From contig CAYSCH010000169.1 of assembly GCA_964429355.1 (NCBI GenBank), positions 1 to 18,960 of the forward strand: a stretch of 18,960 bases of DNA, written 5' to 3'. The notes beneath the pieces are model-generated. The model made no database searches. It was not told the DNA's origin and saw only the letters and a program-made list of their open reading frames with translations. This DNA comes from JAAYAY01 sp964429355 (lineage in GTDB: Bacteria; Planctomycetota; Planctomycetia; Pirellulales; Thermoguttaceae). Below are positions 15,801-18,960 of the stretch, piece after piece; positions within the stretch are counted from its first letter, which is position 1, and the number at the start of each line of letters is the position of its first letter. The position numbers and the translations under genes are program-made.

Positions 15801-16409
15801 GACGGCATGGTTCGATCCGGAGCCGTTGTAGTAGTAGGTGCAATCGTAGGAGCGAAAGTAGTTGGAGTCCCAGTACATGTAGGTGTACGCGGCGCCATAG
15901 GTCATCAGCGAGGTCTTCAGCTCGCCGGGGGTGTCGAGGCGGAGCATCTCGCGGACATAGTACTGCGAGGGGCCGGTGACGTTGTCGGCCGTGCCCATTT
16001 GGGAGTAGGGATCGTCGGTCTCGCTGATGGGGCCAGAGAACCGGCTCAAATAGGCCTCGCTGAGGTAGGAACTTCCTCCGTCGTTGTATCCCCAGTCGAA
16101 GCCGCTCCTGTAGGCCAGATTCCGCTCGGAGAAATCGGTCCAGGTGTTGCTGGCCTTGAGAAGGGAGCTTTCCAGCGAGGCATAGGTGGCAAACGCCCAG
16201 CAGGTTCCGTAATTGCCCTGGCTTTTCACCGAGGTGACGTCGCCGTAGGCTCGCAGATCGTAGCTGCTCGGTGCGGACAGGTCGGTAGCCACGAAGGCCG
16301 ATCCGCTGGAAGTGGAACTCTGTGCCGTAGCCCCCGTCTGAAAGCTCGTGTGTGTGACGGGGTTGAGTTCAGGAGACTGGCCGATGGCGGTTGTGATGCT
16401 CAGCAGCAT
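12846..16409 (-). CDS. Papain-like (C1) cysteine peptidase with 12 VCBS/FG-GAP repeats and LEPR-XLL-like N-terminus
   Basis: From ATG 16409 the protein has 1187 residues. Residues about 45-245 are a C1A peptidase with Gln64, catalytic Cys70 (YGTCWAF), His201 (SNHAVTIVGW) and Asn225 (VKNSWGTGW), so it looks catalytically intact, with no pro-domain. A beta-rich domain with DADYTINVYD and YHTVDL motifs follows, as in other bacterial C1 proteins. Then come twelve 50-residue GDFxGDGTDDI repeats (beta-propeller type, Asp-rich calcium loops). The last 150 residues resemble a planctomycete module that normally ends in a HELGH-type zinc site, but here the site reads EEELN. The ATG lies inside FEPLEGRMLLS, a motif expected near but not at the N-terminus; upstream, no ATG, GTG or TTG occurs in frame before the stop at 16614-16616. 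ATG 16519 is in another frame, so the true start is unsettled. Probably secreted. Confidence 0.88.
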   Translation of the reverse strand: MLLSITTAIGQSPELNPVTHTSFQTGATAQSSTSSGSAFVATDLSAPSSYDLRAYGDVTSVKSQGNYGTCWAFATYASLESSLLKASNTWTDFSERNLAYRSGFDWGYNDGGSSYLSEAYLSRFSGPISETDDPYSQMGTADNVTGPSQYYVREMLRLDTPGELKTSLMTYGAAYTYMYWDSNYFRSYDCTYYYNGSGSNHAVTIVGWDDSKATAGGTGAWLVKNSWGTGWADGGYFWLAYQDSGGRWGECFCDAAAAGTYSRAYYHDTFGDVGEINTPFAFNKYVAASSSQLKSVGFFTAADDADYTINVYDTYSGGRLSNLMATVSGSQRYAGYHTVDLASAVSLAEGNDFYVSLQIANSGTYCMAIDYRWDGYNSGSSAAADQSYYSFDGTSWTDLTTWNSTANFCIKALVQESEPTIVSTIKPFHGDFNGDGTDDILWQNQDTGLVGAWTINNGQYTRWASIGKASPTVWRIAGTGDFNGDGTDDILWQNRKTGQVVVWTLRNGALSRSTSIGTASPTVWNLAGTGDFDGSGTDDILLQNRSTGQVTAWILRNSALSRSAKIGSASPTAWNVAGTGDLDGNGTDDILWQNRSTGQLVTWILRNGAFSRSASIGSASPTVWNVAGTGDFDGNGTDDILLQNRSTGQVTAWILQNGRYVRSAGLGTQNPAVWSLVAAGDYDGDGTSDTLWQNQWTGLVGTWIIDGGQCTRWASIGSAKPTVWRVAGTGDFNGDGTDDVLWQNQDTGLVGAWIIRDGQYTRWAGVGSASPAAWRIAGTGDFDGNGTDDILVQNRSTGQVVSWMLRNGAISRSAKIGSASPTVWNIVGTGDFDGNGTDDILLQKRSTGQVVSWMLRNGAMSRSAKIGSASPTAWNVAGTGDFDGNGTDDILWQNRSTGQVVAWILRNGAVNRSAKIGTASPTAGTLAGIGDCNGDGTSDILWRDRSTGQVAAWILQNGVYTRWADLGMQALTAWNVVAAGDYDGNGTSDILWQDQSTGIVGAWILQNGVYTRWAGMETDNPTVWQVAGSSKASRTCVSAASDLVTTATGTPWPTGVDPRAIVARAAGGWGNVCPTSAPTTKLARVESATGDLGRSLLATTVENPLTVGMGTAGRGCFFDPAPSADTEYTVDSSGNLPPIDVRAVDRIDLPAVAEEELNRILSLDVLESPADGQAWVLGHQFAQASLD
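13323..15122 (-). repeat. Twelve 150-bp tandem coding repeats
   Basis: Exactly 1800 bases made of twelve in-register 150-bp units encoding 50 residues each (consensus start GDFDGNGTDDILxQN, end WNVAGT). Two unit subtypes are visible: TGLVGAW...YTRWA (units 1, 6, 7, with 11-12 close to it) and RSTGQV...LSRSA (units 2-5 and 8-10). Units 8 and 9 are nearly identical, pointing to recent duplication. Such arrays are prone to expansion, contraction and misassembly. Confidence 0.93.
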
Positions 16410-16725
16410 CCGCCCTTCGAGCGGTTCGAACGAGAGGCGGCGTTTGCTGGTTCGGTGTTTCTGGGTGCGACAACCACGCCCCGTGAGAACTGCTTGGAAG
16501 AAGGTCGTTGGCTCCCCATATTGTGCGTCTGCTTGCTTCCTTGCGCCCGCGACGCTCGAGAAAAGACAGCTTTCGAAAAGAAGACTTTTTCCTCTTCCTA
16601 AAGCAAACCTATCTCAAAGAACTCTCCGCCGGCAGAAACAACACCGTATTGCCCACAAACAGGTCTCCGGTCCAGGATCGTTGTTCCGGTCGCGCGGAGC
16701 CCGACAGTCGTCAAGATGGGCCAGT
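16410..16725. other. Region upstream of the peptidase gene
   Basis: About 315 bases with no complete gene. The first 36 bases, read on the minus strand, encode KRRLSFEPLEGR in the peptidase frame, so translation probably begins upstream of ATG 16409. The frame stays open to a TGA at 16614-16616 but lacks a standard start codon. The rest should contain the peptidase promoter; I see no clear -10/-35 pair. Confidence 0.5.
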
Positions 16726-17094
16726 TCACCAGCCACAATAGGGGGAGCAACGCTGGTGGAGGAGCTGCAGTCTAGCGATTTCGACCGTGCCTTCTTGGGG
16801 CGGTCGTTTGAAGCCGGCGCTAGCGATCAGAGTGTCGCCGACATCGCCCGCCAGCATGTCCTGTGCCTCGTGTGACGCTCGCATCACTGCGTACCACACA
16901 TACCAGCCGACTCGATCGGGCGTGGCCTCGCTCCATTCCACGAAAAGCGGTAATGCGTCGGCCAGAATCTCGGGCGGTCACTCGTCAGGCACGGTGGCCG
17001 ACAGCAGCCGAGCGAATTCGGCCCGATCCGTCAGTTCAGCCCGCGCCGCGCCAACAGATGCCGGCGCCAATCGCATTCGAGCCGTCACAATCAT
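16726..17094 (-). pseudogene. GNAT acetyltransferase pseudogene (premature TGA, 3' end lost)
   Basis: From ATG 17094 (GGAG upstream) the minus strand reads MIVTARMRLAPASVGAARAE, then VPDE, a TGA at 16978-16980, then PPEILADALPLFVEW, GWYVWYAVMR, LIASAGFKRPPQEGTVEI. This is the N-terminal two-thirds of a GNAT protein of the type with VPDxWPPE, so the TGA replaces a Trp codon (TGG to TGA). After GTVEI the expected GYSLLPEYQGRG acetyl-CoA loop is missing and the frame decays to a stop at 16726. There is no hairpin after this TGA, so selenocysteine is unlikely. Two independent lesions support a dead gene. Confidence 0.8.
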
Positions 17095-17237
17095 GCGGTT
17101 TTCTCCACGAAGGCATTGCGGTATGATAACCGACTGGCGGCGCTTGCAGAAGGGAATGGTCGTTTTGCACGGTCGCGCGATATGATGACGAACAGGACAG
17201 GCAGGCGGTGCCCCGCAAGGCACAGGAGCGAGACGCC

Positions 17238-17903
17238 ATGACAGACCGCCTCGGGCATTCGTTTGAAAGCCAGATCGCATACTGGAATCACGAAGGCGCA
17301 ACCAAGACGTTCACGCATCCGGTCAACATGGACTGGCTGCAAGAGCACCTGACACCCGGAGCTCGGATTCTCGACTGCGGCTGCGGCTACGGTCGGGTTG
17401 CGGCGATGCTTTCCGAGCAGGGCTACCCGGTGATCGGCGTGGATTCGGCCGCCGCGATGATCGAGAAGGCCCTGCGTCTGCACCCGACGTTGTCCTTTCA
17501 GCAGATCGCACCACCCAACGTGCCGTTCGACGACAGCTTCTTCGATGCGGCCGTGTTGTTTGCCGTCTTGACGTGCATCTCCTCAGACGATGACCAGAGA
17601 GCCGTCGTCAACGAACTCCATCGGGTTGTGCGGCCCGGCGGGCTGCTCTACATCAGCGATTACTGGCTCCAAGCGGACCAGCGGAACCGCGACCGCTACA
17701 CCCAGTACGAGGGGCAATACCGAACCTACGGCGTCTTTGAAGTGTCCGAAGGCGTAGCCGTTCGGCACCACAGCCGCCAGCGGATCGCCTCGCTGCTCGG
17801 TGACTGGGAACAGATTACCGCATCGGACATTCAGGTTGTCACGATGAACGGCAACGCAGCATTGGGGTTTCAGTGGCTCGGCCGACGGCCCTTGGAGAGA
17901 TGA
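17238..17903 (+). CDS. Class I SAM-dependent methyltransferase
   Basis: A 221-residue soluble protein. ATG 17238 is chosen because AGGAG lies nine bases upstream; an in-frame GTG at 17208 would add ten residues. The SAM-binding motif I is ILDCGCGYGRVAAML (residues 44-58), the acidic end of strand 2 is VIGVDSAAAMI, motif II lies near FDAAVLFAVLTCI, and motif III is RVVRPGGLLYISDYW, all in Methyltransf_11/25 order. The substrate cannot be inferred. It stands alone on plus, with the GNAT remnant divergent upstream and AlkD downstream. Confidence 0.9.
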   Translation: MTDRLGHSFESQIAYWNHEGATKTFTHPVNMDWLQEHLTPGARILDCGCGYGRVAAMLSEQGYPVIGVDSAAAMIEKALRLHPTLSFQQIAPPNVPFDDSFFDAAVLFAVLTCISSDDDQRAVVNELHRVVRPGGLLYISDYWLQADQRNRDRYTQYEGQYRTYGVFEVSEGVAVRHHSRQRIASLLGDWEQITASDIQVVTMNGNAALGFQWLGRRPLER

Positions 17904-17992
17904 ACGTCGCGGTTTACGTTGAGTGCGTGTGTCTGCCAGTGTTCTCACGTTTCTAACTCCTGTCGCTCCTTATCCTCTTTCTGCCTGCTGCA

Positions 17993-18739
17993 ATGAACTC
18001 GATCCTCCGCCAGATTCGCCGTGAGCTAAAGGCCAACGTCGACTCCCACACAAAGGCCACGGGCCAGACCTTCTTCAAAGAAGAAGTCACGCTCTATGGC
18101 GTGAAGACCCAAGTCGTCACCCAGATCGCAAAACGCTATTTCGTCCAGATCGGGGAAATGGATAAGGACGCTGTATTCGCGCTATGCGAACAGTTGTGGC
18201 AGTCGGGCTATTTGGAGGAGTCTTTTGTAGCCTGCCAGTGGGCGTATGGCCTTCGAGACCGATTCACCCCAGGCGATTTCCGGGTGCTGACCCGATGGGT
18301 AAAGCGATATGTCACGAATTGGGCCTCCTGCGATACGCTCTGCAATCACACGATCGCGGCGTTTGTGGAGATGTATCCCAAGCATCTGGCGGATTTGAAG
18401 ACATGGGCCAAATCGAAGAGCCGTTGGGTACGCCGCGCTTCGGCGGTCACGCTCATCATCCCCGCTCGAAACGGCCTTTTCTTGGATGACGTGTTTGAGA
18501 TCGCCGACATCTTGCTTCTCGACGACGATGACTTGGTCCAAAAGGGCTACGGTTGGATGCTGAAAGCCGCAAGTCAATCGCACCAGAATGCAGTATTCGA
18601 GTACGTGATGCGGAATAGACGCAACATGCCGCGCACCGCCTTGCGCTATGCCATCGAAAAGATGCCCGCGGCGATGAGACAGACGGCTATGGCGAAAGAC
18701 GACATTCCAAACAAGAGCCGCAAAGGACCAATCGCATGA
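17993..18739 (+). CDS. AlkD-family DNA alkylation repair protein
   Basis: A 248-residue, all-helical HEAT-like repeat protein. Family features are TFFKEEVTLYGVKTQVV near the N-terminus, the helix ending FVACQWAYGL, WVKRYVTNWASCDTLCNHT with the conserved Trp-Asp region (W109, D113 by my count), and SRWVRRASAVTLI. AlkD-type glycosylases excise positively charged alkylated bases without base flipping. The length fits the family (about 230-250). No strong Shine-Dalgarno precedes ATG 17993. Its TGA is followed directly, in the same frame, by a VOC remnant, which I regard as coincidence. Confidence 0.9.
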   Translation: MNSILRQIRRELKANVDSHTKATGQTFFKEEVTLYGVKTQVVTQIAKRYFVQIGEMDKDAVFALCEQLWQSGYLEESFVACQWAYGLRDRFTPGDFRVLTRWVKRYVTNWASCDTLCNHTIAAFVEMYPKHLADLKTWAKSKSRWVRRASAVTLIIPARNGLFLDDVFEIADILLLDDDDLVQKGYGWMLKAASQSHQNAVFEYVMRNRRNMPRTALRYAIEKMPAAMRQTAMAKDDIPNKSRKGPIA

Positions 18740-18745
18740 GCATTC

Positions 18746-18921
18746 CATTCCAATCTTCGGTTCTTTGACCCTGATGGCAATCACGTTGAACTTGGCGAAA
18801 GCATTCCGACATTTGTCGGACGCCACCACGCCACCACGCCGCCGGGCTTTCGCCAGAAGCCGTGGCCGAGAGAACCGGGGTGCCGTTGGAGGCCGTGCTT
18901 CAATATCTCTCAAAAGTGTAA
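18746..18921 (+). pseudogene. VOC/glyoxalase family C-terminal remnant, frameshifted by an 8-bp duplication
   Basis: LRFFDPDGNHVELGESIPTFV, typical of the end of a vicinal-oxygen-chelate (glyoxalase) protein, starts abruptly after AlkD with no N-terminal two-thirds. The tail LSPEAVAERTGVPLEAVLQY, known from such proteins, lies in another frame and ends at TAA 18919-18921. Between them GCCACCAC occurs twice in tandem (18822-18829 and 18830-18837). Removing one copy joins the two halves in one frame. The gene is therefore both 5'-truncated and frameshifted. Confidence 0.82.
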
Positions 18922-18960
18922 GCCTGGGCAATATGTTCTTCGGAAGTGCCGGCGTATGAC

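Noticed and set aside
14013..16601. Very long open frame on plus (862 codons) opposite the peptidase
   Set aside because: It is the antisense of a repetitive GC-rich gene with clear catalytic motifs; its repeats only mirror the VCBS array.
16978..16980. In-frame TGA in the GNAT remnant as selenocysteine or UGA read as Trp
   Set aside because: No hairpin follows and the gene is also 3'-truncated; with tRNA-Sec present, general UGA-to-Trp decoding is not expected, and many other genes here end in TGA.
18737..18800. AlkD stop TGA with a VOC-like sequence in the same frame, suggesting a Sec-linked fusion
   Set aside because: No hairpin follows, AlkD already has family length, and the VOC part is truncated and frameshifted; the shared frame is chance.
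1..18960. CRISPR arrays, insertion sequences, rRNA or phage genes
   Set aside because: No direct-repeat/spacer pattern, transposase motifs or rRNA sequence seen on either strand; the only tandem array is the coding repeat of the peptidase.

Overview
The window is GC-rich DNA that looks planctomycetal (Planctomycetota, probably a Pirellulales-like or related lineage). This rests on gene content: large secreted glycoside hydrolases (GH9, GH78), a Tat-exported Gfo/Idh/MocA oxidoreductase, a papain-fold protease with VCBS/FG-GAP repeats and a FEPLEGRMLLS (LEPR-XLL-like) N-terminal motif, and envelope proteins of no family I can name. One scaffold gap (10 N) lies at 8297-8306.

Layout. 1-874 (minus): 5' part of a GH9 endoglucanase. 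1222-8171 (all plus) is the most interesting part, a selenium island. It holds a secreted/membrane protein read through an in-frame TGA, a selenophosphate synthetase fused to a Cys-rich N-terminal module and a C-terminal AhpD-like domain, a tRNA-Sec gene (anticodon TCA), a small anchored protein ending in Cys-Pro-Thr-TGA, a NapH-type membrane polyferredoxin, and a second large secreted protein read through an in-frame TGA. All three TGAs are followed 20-21 nt later by a 7-8 bp hairpin with an identical TGG apical loop, which fits a bacterial SECIS element. In the two large proteins, homology continues across the TGA (Tyr-Gly-U-Gly-x-Thr-Cys-x-x-Ser-Trp-Arg-Val-Pro). I therefore read 1222-2631, 4907-5344 and 6369-8171 as selenoprotein genes that ordinary gene callers would truncate or split.

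8278-12639 is a divergent carbohydrate pair: Gfo/Idh/MocA on minus, GH78 alpha-L-rhamnosidase on plus. 12846-16409 (minus) is a secreted C1 cysteine peptidase with twelve 50-residue repeats and a decayed C-terminal metalloprotease-like module. 16726-18921 has ordinary and decaying genes: a GNAT pseudogene, a class I methyltransferase, an AlkD-type DNA alkylation repair protein, and a VOC/glyoxalase remnant broken by an 8-bp tandem duplication.

How it may work together (inference): SelD makes selenophosphate, tRNA-Sec carries selenocysteine to the three UGA codons, and the products sit in or outside the membrane next to a membrane iron-sulfur protein that could exchange electrons with them. 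SelA and SelB are not in the window and must be encoded elsewhere if the reading is right.
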